A stretch of DNA of 64,000 bases, from NCBI RefSeq assembly GCF_004102745.1, contig NZ_RLII01000001.1, positions 372,001 to 436,000 on the forward strand. The letters run 5' to 3'. The notes under the pieces are model-generated. The model did not search any database, was not told the origin of the DNA, and saw nothing but the letters and a program-made list of their open reading frames with translations. Positions 27,298 to 35,297 of the stretch are shown here, piece by piece (position 1 is the first letter of the stretch; each line of letters begins with the position of its first letter). Source of the stretch: Acetivibrio mesophilus. GTDB lineage: Bacteria > Bacillota > Clostridia > Acetivibrionales > Acetivibrionaceae. Position numbers and translations under genes: made by a program.

Positions 27298-28799
27298 GAG
27301 GGGTTGCAAACGGGAATATGAGTAAATTAATAGATTTATTTGAAACTACATTTGAAAAAAATCCCGATAAAATTGCAATTGAATATGGGGATAGAAAGAT
27401 TAGTTGCAAAAATCTACAAGGAGAAGTACGGAAATGGTGTAAGGAGCTTACAGATGGCAGCGCAGAGTTAAAAGAGAATACAAAAGTTTTGTTGGCTTTA
27501 GATGATGACATAACTTTCATTTTCCTATGGCTCGCTCTGTGGAAAATAAACTGTATTCCCGTACCAATGGATGGTTTTACGGATAGTGAAGAACTAATCC
27601 ACGCAGTGGATGCCAGTAGCTGTAATATTATTATAAGTACTAAGGATATTAATTTGGACAATTTGTCGAAGGATAGCAAGACGAAGTTTACAAAAGTAAA
27701 TTGCAATATCGATAACTCAATTACTTACATAAAAACCGGTTATGAAAATATTGAAGAGAATCCCAACGATTGTGCACTACTATTCTACACCTCCGGAACA
27801 ACTGGGCTGCCCAAATGTGTTTGTTTCAGCCATGATGCAATGAAAGAGAATGTATTATCACTGGCCGAAGCAATTCACCTTACCAGTAATGATGTATTTT
27901 TTACCCCATTATCCATTATGCTGCCGGCAACAATAGCTTCAGTTTTTCTTCCCGCATTTTCGGTAGGCTCAACTTTAGTTATGACAAAAGCCTCATTTCC
28001 GGGGAGTATAATAAAGAACGTTTTTGAGAAAAATGTAACGGTTTTTTATGCTGTTCCTTATATGTATAGCTTGCTGTGTACAGCAATGAGCTTAAGAAAG
28101 AGTGAATATTGGAAAAATGTAAGGCTCTGTTTTACAAGTTCGGCATTTTTAGACAAAGATATTTTCGATAGTTTCTATGAAAAAACTTCTATTCCCATTC
28201 GTTCCTTGTACTGTTCATCAGAAGGTGGTGCTATATCTTTTAATCGTTCCGATGATTTGGAATTGTTGCGTAATTCGGTTGGATATCCGCTTTCAGGGGT
28301 TATAATAAGAATTTTGAATGATACCGGTGAAGAAGTGCCTCCAGGGGTTCCGGGAAATATTTTCGTAGGAGGGAGTCACATTTCTTTTGGTTATCACAAT
28401 AGAGAGACTTTGAATAAAGAGGTTTTTAAAGATAACAAGGTAAATACCGGTGATCTGGGGTATATGGATAAAAGTGGCTATATCTTTTTGACCGGGAGGG
28501 CATCAGAAACTATTAACGTAAGCGGTTTCTTGGTTAATCCTGAAGAGGTGGAAGAAGCTATAAAAGGATACCCTCAGGTTAAAGATGTCTTGGTCTATGG
28601 TTTTAAAAGTATGAATACTGGAGAGTGTGTCGGTGCAAAAATAATACTTAAAAATGATAAAGATATTCTGGATACCGATCAATTGTATGAATATTTAAGT
28701 AAAAAGCTAAACCATTACAAGATTCCAAGGCACTGTGAAATAGTTAAAGAATTGCCTCAAAGCCGCTACGGTAAAAAAATCCGTTCCAGAATGGGGTGA
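27294..28799 (+). CDS. Acyl-adenylate-forming ligase 2 (AMP-binding)
   Basis: A 501-residue adenylating enzyme paralogous to ligase 1: LLFYTSGTTGLPKCVCFSH P-loop, SLYCSSEGGAISF, NTGDLGYMDKSGYIFLTGR, INVSGFLVNPEEVEEA, and the C-terminal catalytic Lys in SRYGKKIRSRMG. Two ligases imply that two different acids are activated, or that one loads a carrier and the other serves CoA. The ATG at 27294 overlaps the upstream stop; ATG 27318 is an alternative. Confidence 0.88.
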   Translation: MRGVANGNMSKLIDLFETTFEKNPDKIAIEYGDRKISCKNLQGEVRKWCKELTDGSAELKENTKVLLALDDDITFIFLWLALWKINCIPVPMDGFTDSEELIHAVDASSCNIIISTKDINLDNLSKDSKTKFTKVNCNIDNSITYIKTGYENIEENPNDCALLFYTSGTTGLPKCVCFSHDAMKENVLSLAEAIHLTSNDVFFTPLSIMLPATIASVFLPAFSVGSTLVMTKASFPGSIIKNVFEKNVTVFYAVPYMYSLLCTAMSLRKSEYWKNVRLCFTSSAFLDKDIFDSFYEKTSIPIRSLYCSSEGGAISFNRSDDLELLRNSVGYPLSGVIIRILNDTGEEVPPGVPGNIFVGGSHISFGYHNRETLNKEVFKDNKVNTGDLGYMDKSGYIFLTGRASETINVSGFLVNPEEVEEAIKGYPQVKDVLVYGFKSMNTGECVGAKIILKNDKDILDTDQLYEYLSKKLNHYKIPRHCEIVKELPQSRYGKKIRSRMG

Positions 28800-28804
28800 C
28801 ATGA

Positions 28805-29734
28805 ATGGTATTGATTACTGGATGCACCGGATATATTGGAAGCCGTCTTGCTGTTCGGCTGCTTAGTATGGGGATAAAGGTAAAAGGACTTGTCCTTCCA
28901 AAGGAGATGGACAAAGTTCAAGAGTTGAAAAAATGCGGCATTGAGGTTTTCCAGGGGGATTTGTGCAATGCTGAGACATTAAAAGGGATCGGCAAGAATG
29001 TAGAATTTGCTTTCCATATGGCGGGTTTGCACTCATCGGTGGATCGAATGACAAGTCTTTATGTAAATGGAACAAAAGGTCTCATAAATGAACTTAAAAA
29101 TTCTCCATTAAAGGGATTTTACCTTGCTGGTAATGGTGCGGTATATGGAGATTGCGGAGATGAAATTCTTTATGAATCAAATAATACCAATCCGACTCAC
29201 CCTTTTGGTTTAATTTCTTTGAAAACTGAAAAAACAGTTTTAGAATTAGCTGAAAGAAATCAATTTCCATGGATTATATTCAGGATAGCGGAAGTATATG
29301 GAGACGGCCAATATGATCCCTTTAAAAACTTAAGAAACTATAAATTAAAGATACTTGGCGACGGTACAAACTATACGTCAAAAATTCATATAGATGATTT
29401 GATAGAACTCTTATTACTTGCATTTAAAAGCAATAAAACCAATAAAATTTACAACATATGCGATGATTTACCTGTGAGACAAAAAGAGTTTTATGAAGAA
29501 GCATGTTCAATTTCAGGATATTCGGAACCGGAATGGGTGGCGGATTATACGATTCCGCACAGGATAAGGTTAAGTATACATGGATTGCGTATGTTATCTT
29601 TACGTATGTCGAATAGAACGATAAAAGAAGATTTGAATTACAAATTGAAATACCCAGCAATCAGAGAAGGACTTACTGACTTATTTAAACGACACGAAAC
29701 AGTAAATTCAAATAAAATATCTTTACAAATGTAG
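28805..29734 (+). CDS. NAD-dependent epimerase/dehydratase (extended SDR)
   Basis: A 309-residue extended SDR with the N-terminal NAD motif LITGCTGYIGSRLAVRLL, GDLCNAETL, FHMAGLHSS, and IFRIAEVYGDGQYDP. The usual Tyr-x3-Lys pair is replaced by a weaker match around FGLISLKTEKTVLELA (Phe at the Tyr position), so the catalytic tyrosine may be missing. The family acts on nucleotide sugars or on beta-hydroxy-carbonyl groups. It lies six bases after ligase 2. Confidence 0.82.
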   Translation: MVLITGCTGYIGSRLAVRLLSMGIKVKGLVLPKEMDKVQELKKCGIEVFQGDLCNAETLKGIGKNVEFAFHMAGLHSSVDRMTSLYVNGTKGLINELKNSPLKGFYLAGNGAVYGDCGDEILYESNNTNPTHPFGLISLKTEKTVLELAERNQFPWIIFRIAEVYGDGQYDPFKNLRNYKLKILGDGTNYTSKIHIDDLIELLLLAFKSNKTNKIYNICDDLPVRQKEFYEEACSISGYSEPEWVADYTIPHRIRLSIHGLRMLSLRMSNRTIKEDLNYKLKYPAIREGLTDLFKRHETVNSNKISLQM

Positions 29735-29751
29735 ATGAGGGGGGAAGGAAA

Positions 29752-30927
29752 GTGGAACTTTCGGTATCGTATAACGGTGATTTGAAGCTTATTGATGCAC
29801 TGGGGCAATATAGTTCAGTTGTAAATATCTATGGTGCAGCTAGCAAAGATATCACCGGTGGTGGTAGAGGCACAAACGGTCTTTCCGTAATAACAAAACA
29901 GGATATTGAAAAAGCTGTTGTAAAAGCTCATGAAAATAAGATTGAATTTAACTATTTGCTAAATAGCTCGTGTATGGGAAATAAAGAATTTCTCGCAAAA
30001 AAACGCGATGAAATAATAGAACACCTATCTTGGCTTGAAAGCATAAATGTTGATTGGGTCACTATTGCAAATCCTTACTTAATTGAAATATGTAAAAATA
30101 AATTTCCTGGAATCAAAGTGAGTTTATCCTCTTTTGCAATGGTAGAGAGCGTGGAAAGAGCGAAATTTTACGACTCTTTAGGAGTTGATGAGATTACTGT
30201 ACGTGAAAATATAAATAGAGATTTAAACTTGCTGAGGGAGATACAAAAGAATGTCAAGTGTAAAATTCAAGTTTTGGTCAATCAGACCTGTTTACATCAC
30301 TGTCCTTATCAGTTTTATCATGATAATGTAATGAGTCATGCTTCACAAAAAAGCGATTTGGAAGAAGACGTATTTATCGATTACTGTATTTTAAAATGTA
30401 TTTACAGAAAATTTGATAATCCGACTGAAATTATAAAATCCAACTGGATAAGACCCGAAGATTTGTGCGTTTATGAGGATTATGGAATTGACAAATTTAA
30501 AATCACAGACAGAGGTAAATCCAGCAACTGGATTGTTAAAGTTGTTAAAAGTTATCATGAGAGAAAATATGACGGCAATCTGGCTGATATTTTAAATATT
30601 GTTCAGGTTCACAATAAGAGAACCAGCGGGAAAGTTTTTGAAGCGAACTCGGATAATGAAGCTGCAAAAAAACATATAAAAAGATTGCTAAGAGCATATA
30701 TGATTTTAAATGTTCAGATGGATAACAGTAAGCTGGATGGTTTTATTGAATTCTTTAAAAATGGTAACTGCAGGCATAAATCCTGTGACAGCTGTGGATA
30801 CTGCAGCAGCATTGCCCAGAAAGTCATTAGCTTTCCCAATAGTAAGGCAATTAGCCATGCACTGGACGAAATTAAAGAGGTTAATAAGATTTTAATCAAT
30901 GAAGGGGTTATCAATATGCAGAATTAG
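29752..30927 (+). CDS. U32 peptidase-family protein, possible O2-independent hydroxylase
   Basis: A 391-residue U32-family protein of the UbiV/TrhP/RlhA type. Cysteines fit an iron-sulfur set: TCLHHC near 178 and YCILKC near 212. The barrel strands LNSSCMGN, WVTIANPYL, IKVSLSSFA and IQVLVNQTCLHH are visible. Members once called peptidases hydroxylate ubiquinone precursors, tRNA or rRNA without oxygen. An extra C-terminal cluster, CRHKSCDSCGYC near 340-352, could hold a second metal site. In an anaerobe's pathway it is a candidate oxygen-free hydroxylase; peptidase activity is not suggested. The GTG at 29752 follows GGGGGAAGG. Confidence 0.75.
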   Translation: MELSVSYNGDLKLIDALGQYSSVVNIYGAASKDITGGGRGTNGLSVITKQDIEKAVVKAHENKIEFNYLLNSSCMGNKEFLAKKRDEIIEHLSWLESINVDWVTIANPYLIEICKNKFPGIKVSLSSFAMVESVERAKFYDSLGVDEITVRENINRDLNLLREIQKNVKCKIQVLVNQTCLHHCPYQFYHDNVMSHASQKSDLEEDVFIDYCILKCIYRKFDNPTEIIKSNWIRPEDLCVYEDYGIDKFKITDRGKSSNWIVKVVKSYHERKYDGNLADILNIVQVHNKRTSGKVFEANSDNEAAKKHIKRLLRAYMILNVQMDNSKLDGFIEFFKNGNCRHKSCDSCGYCSSIAQKVISFPNSKAISHALDEIKEVNKILINEGVINMQN

Positions 30928-30937
30928 AGGTGATAAA

Positions 30938-31210
30938 ATGTTTTCTTATGGAGAAATTGTTAGAGAGATCAAGCGCTATATATCAGAAGAGTTTAATATT
31001 CAACCGCTTTCTATAGAAAGTGATTTACAGTTAAGTTCAATTCAAATTTTGAATACAGTAACTTGGATTGAAAAAACATATCAAATAGAAGTAGACGACA
31101 AATATATTTTCCACGGGATGTTTAAAAATATCAGGCTTCTAAGCTTATATATCAGCGGAGAACTAGGGTCAGAGCAAAATAGAAATATGTTTTTAAATGC
31201 AGTTAGCTAG
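30938..31210 (+). CDS. Carrier protein 2 (divergent phosphopantetheine site)
   Basis: A 90-residue acyl-carrier-like protein. ESDLQLSSIQILNTVTWIEKTYQIEV aligns with the carrier-protein helix-2 region, but the usual D-S-L is L-S-S-I: a serine is present without the preceding Asp. It may still be modified, or be a structural carrier mimic. The ATG at 30938 has AGAGGTGA upstream. Its position just before the transglutaminase-like gene suggests it feeds that enzyme. Confidence 0.7.
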   Translation: MFSYGEIVREIKRYISEEFNIQPLSIESDLQLSSIQILNTVTWIEKTYQIEVDDKYIFHGMFKNIRLLSLYISGELGSEQNRNMFLNAVS

Positions 31211-31268
31211 GGTGTAATAGTAAATTTAATAATGATAAAGTAATCGGTTTAATTTGTAGTTTTTGTCT

Positions 31269-33074
31269 ATGGGGGTGGTTAAGATAAATGATTTAGTACA
31301 TACCAATCAAAGTATTGAATTTTATACTAATCTCCTGACGCATATGATGCAACAACAGTCAACGGCGTTAATTAATGGAAACGTAGAGGACTTTATAAAA
31401 TGGTTTGAGTTGGATTCTTATAATGAATACTATCTAAGACGTTGGTTTAACGGCTACGCAGTAAAATTTGAAAATCCCTCTGAGTGTGAGTATGAGATAG
31501 AAGGTTTTAGAGAAGAGTCATCAAACAGATATTATGTAAAAGTAACATTTCGGTTGAAGTATAAGTCTTATGATGCAGAAGATGTTACGTTTAGTTATGT
31601 GATAATTCGAGATGAGGAAGCCTTTAAGATCGTTAGCCAGACATATAAAATTCATGACAAGCCATGGAAAGATGATGAAACTGAGACCAAATCTTTTTCA
31701 ATAGGTTCAACAGGTATAATTTTTCGAACCGAATCTTTAAATCAAGAAGAGAGATATCATAACGAATTGCTACAGTCTAAAGAAGTAATTGAGATTTTTA
31801 AGAATTCCTGTGACCCATTAAGTGCAAACCTATATGCAAGAGCGGTATCTAAATCTGTTCGTTTTAGAAATACACACCCGGAAATAGACTGTGCCGCTTT
31901 TCTCTCGGATTTAATGACATTGAGGGTTGCAAAACTGTCTTTTTTGCTGGGAGATTGTGATTTTGCAACTTACGCTAAAAGAATCAATGCTTTCAGCAAA
32001 AAAAATATTATTTCAAAAACCAATGAAGCTCAGCATAATGATGGGGAAATTTCTATTAGAGAGCTATCGCTTCTTCCCCAATTCAATATTGATGAAGTTT
32101 TTGCCAGCAGAAACTCGGAACATTTCATGGAAGCAAGCTGCGCAGAACTGACATCGTTTTATGGGTCAATCCTTAGAGCCGGAGGTATGAAGGGAACCAA
32201 TGTGTTTATCGTGACACAGCCTTTTCATTACCTTACTGTATTTAAACTTGATAAAGGCTACTATATTATTAATGTAAATGATATTATGCCAATGACTGAA
32301 AATCGATTGTACGGAGATAATGAAGTCACAAGAATTTTTTCTCCCGTATATTTTCTTGATAGCAGCGGACAAAGTAATATGCCTTTTGAGGTATATGAAG
32401 AAGTAAGCAAATTTTTTGCTAAAGGTATTCCTTTGTTTAAAATACCAAAAATGAACAAGCAGGTAAACACGCTTCCCTGCGGTGTTGAACCTGAATTTTC
32501 AATCAAAAACTGTAATACCCCTATTGAACTTAGTATGAAACTTAAAAAATATGTTTTAAAAATGAGCAAAGACTGGCCGTACTCTCCATTTACATGGGCA
32601 AAGTACTCATACCAGACCTTGCTGGTAGATAAATTGCAGGCCTATCTTATCAGTTCAATAAAAGCTATGGAATGTATTAAAGCTGCAAATCTATATAATT
32701 CAATAGAAGAACTCTTTGATTGGATAAGAAAAAATATAAAGCCGGGCTCTATTTTCCCGGAAAATGACCGATTGATGACAGCAGATCAAGTTTTGAGAAA
32801 TAGAAAAGGGAACCCAAAAGATGTGGCCCTTCTTATTTCAAGCTTGGCAATTTTGATGAAAATCTGTAAAGGCGCCGGAATTGCAATATCAGACCGTACA
32901 GCCTATGCTGTCCTGTTTGACGGTGATGGGGAGGTGATTATCTATAATGCACAAACTCTTGAAAGGGTTTCAAAAATTAATGAAACAGTAATTTTTGCAT
33001 TTGATGAAAATGTGGGCTACAGCATTTACAAAATGAATGAAAATACTCCTGTCTGGCTCCAAAAAATCATTTAA
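31269..33074 (+). CDS. Transglutaminase-like protein A (probable catalytic partner)
   Basis: About 601 residues in three parts: an N-terminal NTF2/SnoaL-like region (about 15-140), a central transglutaminase-like core with Cys in EASCAELTSFYGSILRAGG (about 291), His in TQPFHYLTVF (about 320) and Asp in YIINVNDI (about 338), and a C-terminal segment that looks like a second, dead transglutaminase fold (TADQVLRNRKGNPKDVALLIS, where the usual GxCxD is GNPKD). In andrimid and closthioamide pathways such enzymes join carrier-bound units by amide bonds. It lies between two carrier-protein genes. The start is uncertain: ATG 31269 has no ribosome site, while GGGGGTGG at 31271-31278 would suit a non-AUG start near 31284. 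Confidence 0.65.
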   Translation: MGVVKINDLVHTNQSIEFYTNLLTHMMQQQSTALINGNVEDFIKWFELDSYNEYYLRRWFNGYAVKFENPSECEYEIEGFREESSNRYYVKVTFRLKYKSYDAEDVTFSYVIIRDEEAFKIVSQTYKIHDKPWKDDETETKSFSIGSTGIIFRTESLNQEERYHNELLQSKEVIEIFKNSCDPLSANLYARAVSKSVRFRNTHPEIDCAAFLSDLMTLRVAKLSFLLGDCDFATYAKRINAFSKKNIISKTNEAQHNDGEISIRELSLLPQFNIDEVFASRNSEHFMEASCAELTSFYGSILRAGGMKGTNVFIVTQPFHYLTVFKLDKGYYIINVNDIMPMTENRLYGDNEVTRIFSPVYFLDSSGQSNMPFEVYEEVSKFFAKGIPLFKIPKMNKQVNTLPCGVEPEFSIKNCNTPIELSMKLKKYVLKMSKDWPYSPFTWAKYSYQTLLVDKLQAYLISSIKAMECIKAANLYNSIEELFDWIRKNIKPGSIFPENDRLMTADQVLRNRKGNPKDVALLISSLAILMKICKGAGIAISDRTAYAVLFDGDGEVIIYNAQTLERVSKINETVIFAFDENVGYSIYKMNENTPVWLQKII

Positions 33075-33161
33075 CACAAAATTAGATAGTAGAATTCGAT
33101 TGTATAGGAAGACTTGTATGTCTCGTTCGTTTAAAATTTATAAAAAAGGAGATGACTAGCT

Positions 33162-33437
33162 ATGACTGATCAAAAGCTTGAAATTAAAAAGAAATTGCAT
33201 GAGATTTTTAGTAGTGTTCTTGAAAGAGATATCGATTTCGGTGAACTCGACGTGGAGAGCGGAATTTTGGAAAAGTTCCATATTGACTCATTAATTGCAC
33301 TGCAGATTATTGTAAGGATAGAACAAGACTTTGGAATTGTGATCGAGGATGACAATGTTGCAGTTGAAATATTAGATTCTTTTAATAAAGCCGTTGAGTT
33401 TATCAGTGAAAATCAACAAGTGCATGAAATGAGGTAA
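33162..33437 (+). CDS. Carrier protein 3
   Basis: A 91-residue stand-alone carrier protein: ILEKFHIDSLIALQIIVRIEQDFGI carries the canonical D-S-L phosphopantetheine site with serine, followed by a typical helix 2. AAAAGGAGATG lies upstream of the ATG. It sits between the two transglutaminase-like genes, four bases before the second. Confidence 0.9.
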   Translation: MTDQKLEIKKKLHEIFSSVLERDIDFGELDVESGILEKFHIDSLIALQIIVRIEQDFGIVIEDDNVAVEILDSFNKAVEFISENQQVHEMR

Positions 33438-33441
33438 AGGC

Positions 33442-35220
33442 ATGAGAGGAAGTCAGGATGTGCATAATCAGGCGGATAAAAAGGATATAAATGATGCAGC
33501 GGTCAGCAAAGTTGTAGAAAAGATAAATGAAGCTTTAAGAAAAAATGATTTATCCATGTGGATGAGTTTATTTTATTCTGAAGATGACATTGCATACGAA
33601 GCTCAAAAGATATGGTTTGAAAAATATATGATAGAAATAAAACCTGATAATTATAATTTTGTTGTTTTGGACATTTCCACTAATAGAGCTAATGCAGTTT
33701 TAAGATGCAGAATTGAAATAGAATATAGTAATTTTAATCCATTGCACGAAACACATATTTATACGGTTGAGTATGTCGAAGCGCGTAGAGATTTTTGCAT
33801 TACATGGCTTGAAAAATTAAGAGAACCTTTTATGGCAGGCGATAAAGACAGCAGTCACTGGTTTGATTTTATGAATAATATTGACTGCACAGCATCTTAT
33901 AGTAATGACTGGTGGAAAAACAATACTTTAATCGAAGCTGCATATGAAGCAAATGATCCTGACTCGCCACTAATTTATGCAAGAGCGATCACGAGAAATA
34001 TTAGGTTCAGAGAAGCACATCCAATCCTTGAATGTGCATCAATTCTTGCCTGTATGATGTCAGCAAAATTAGCCTGGCTAGCTGCCGATATTTTTGATTG
34101 CGATCAGCTAAAGTATATGGGAAATGTTTATAATGTTACGAAAGATACCGTACTTGTAAGGCTTGTTAGGGATGATAGGGACAATACATGGACAAGTAAA
34201 TTTCTAGCACCTTGGTATGGATTTGACGAAATGCTCTTATTTAGAGACGATAAGGGTTTGATTTCATGTAACTGTTCATCCTATATGTCTTTTTTAGCTG
34301 CATTGCTAAGAATAGGCGGATATGCCGGGAAAGATGTGATTCAAATACGTACGGGTAATCAGGATGCTCTTATCATTTCTGTAGGAGAAAGCAATTATTT
34401 AATAAGTTCGGGTAAGATTGAAAAATTAACTGAGAAAAGCCTTTATATTTTAAAGAAAATAAGCAAATTGTTTTCAGATTGTTATTTCTGGACTGAGCAA
34501 GGTCTAACCAACATTCATAGAGACAAAATTGTATTTTACAAAAACCTAATTGCGTCCAGAACGCCTATATTTGATTTTTCATGGAAGTTAAATGATAAAT
34601 ATGTTGGAACATTTGATATGGATAGTGTAAAGCTTCCCGATTTAATAAGCAACAAAAATCCGGATAGCTTAAATAAGGATATTAGAAGGAATGTTTTTGA
34701 GTTAAGTAAAGAATATCCGGGTTCAGTTTTCACATGGGCAAAATATGCAAGTCAGACCCTTTATGTATCAAAACCTGAAACGTATTTAAGCTGGTCGATA
34801 CAGAGCCCGGCTGTGAGAGATAAAATAGCTGTCTGGAATTCCTTGGATGAAATATTAGAAGAAATTAAAGAGTTATTAAATATTTCAATATTCTCCGAAA
34901 GCGACAGGATAATGACGGCTGATCAGGTATTGAGACATAAAAGGTGCGATGATAAAGCTAAAGCCTTATTGATATTCTGCTGGTTTAAATTAAAAAAAGG
35001 TGCTAAAACGTTTGTTTTATTTAGCGACAGGAGTGTGTACTGTGCATATAAAACAGAAACGGAATGGATCTATTTAGATGCTAAATCAGGGAGAAAAGCA
35101 GTACCCGAAGGCGATATTTTACTGGCATTGAACGATAAAAGAAGCGTTTATCCGCTTTTAAATGGGGATGACTTCAAAAAGTTCAAAAGTATGAACCAGA
35201 TAGAGGAGGTTTTTGAATGA
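33442..35220 (+). CDS. Transglutaminase-like protein B (probable inactive paralogue)
   Basis: A 592-residue paralogue of the protein at 31269 with the same layout. In the core the Cys is kept (SCNCSSYMSFLAALLRIGG, about residue 278), but where protein A has the catalytic His this protein reads TGNQDALIISVG, and the Asp-bearing strand reads YLISSGK. The C-terminal segment ESDRIMTADQVLRHK also lacks a GxCxD cysteine. It is therefore probably non-catalytic, perhaps a carrier-binding or regulatory partner of protein A. GAGGTAAAGG lies before the ATG; the last bases overlap the start of the 26-codon gene. Confidence 0.65.
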   Translation: MRGSQDVHNQADKKDINDAAVSKVVEKINEALRKNDLSMWMSLFYSEDDIAYEAQKIWFEKYMIEIKPDNYNFVVLDISTNRANAVLRCRIEIEYSNFNPLHETHIYTVEYVEARRDFCITWLEKLREPFMAGDKDSSHWFDFMNNIDCTASYSNDWWKNNTLIEAAYEANDPDSPLIYARAITRNIRFREAHPILECASILACMMSAKLAWLAADIFDCDQLKYMGNVYNVTKDTVLVRLVRDDRDNTWTSKFLAPWYGFDEMLLFRDDKGLISCNCSSYMSFLAALLRIGGYAGKDVIQIRTGNQDALIISVGESNYLISSGKIEKLTEKSLYILKKISKLFSDCYFWTEQGLTNIHRDKIVFYKNLIASRTPIFDFSWKLNDKYVGTFDMDSVKLPDLISNKNPDSLNKDIRRNVFELSKEYPGSVFTWAKYASQTLYVSKPETYLSWSIQSPAVRDKIAVWNSLDEILEEIKELLNISIFSESDRIMTADQVLRHKRCDDKAKALLIFCWFKLKKGAKTFVLFSDRSVYCAYKTETEWIYLDAKSGRKAVPEGDILLALNDKRSVYPLLNGDDFKKFKSMNQIEEVFE

Positions 35221-35297
35221 AAAGTATACCAGAAAAATTCCTTGACGGTATAAAAAATTATAAAGAATCTTTGGGAGGCAACGGTGAAGGCTCATGA
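35217..35297 (+). CDS. 26-residue peptide gene, coupled on both sides
   Basis: A 26-codon reading frame opens with ATG at 35217, inside the stop of the preceding gene (ATGA), and ends with TGA at 35295-35297, inside the ATG of the next gene (ATGA). GAGGAGG at 35203-35209 sits seven bases before its ATG, an ideal ribosome site. The peptide begins MKSIPEKFLDGIKNYKE and ends SLGGNGEGS: a short amphipathic helix then a glycine-rich tail, with no cysteine. It could be a precursor or scaffold peptide, a small subunit, or only a coupling device. The arrangement argues that it is translated; its role is unknown. Confidence 0.6.
   Translation: MKSIPEKFLDGIKNYKESLGGNGEGS

Noticed and set aside
29752-30927. 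Calling the U32 protein a peptidase
   Set aside because: The cysteine pattern and current knowledge of the UbiU/UbiV, TrhP and RlhA proteins favour an iron-sulfur hydroxylase-type role.
33118-33156. 12-codon frame before carrier protein 3 with GGAAG upstream
   Set aside because: Too short, with no overlap to neighbours; its end contains the ribosome site of the carrier gene, which explains its sequence.
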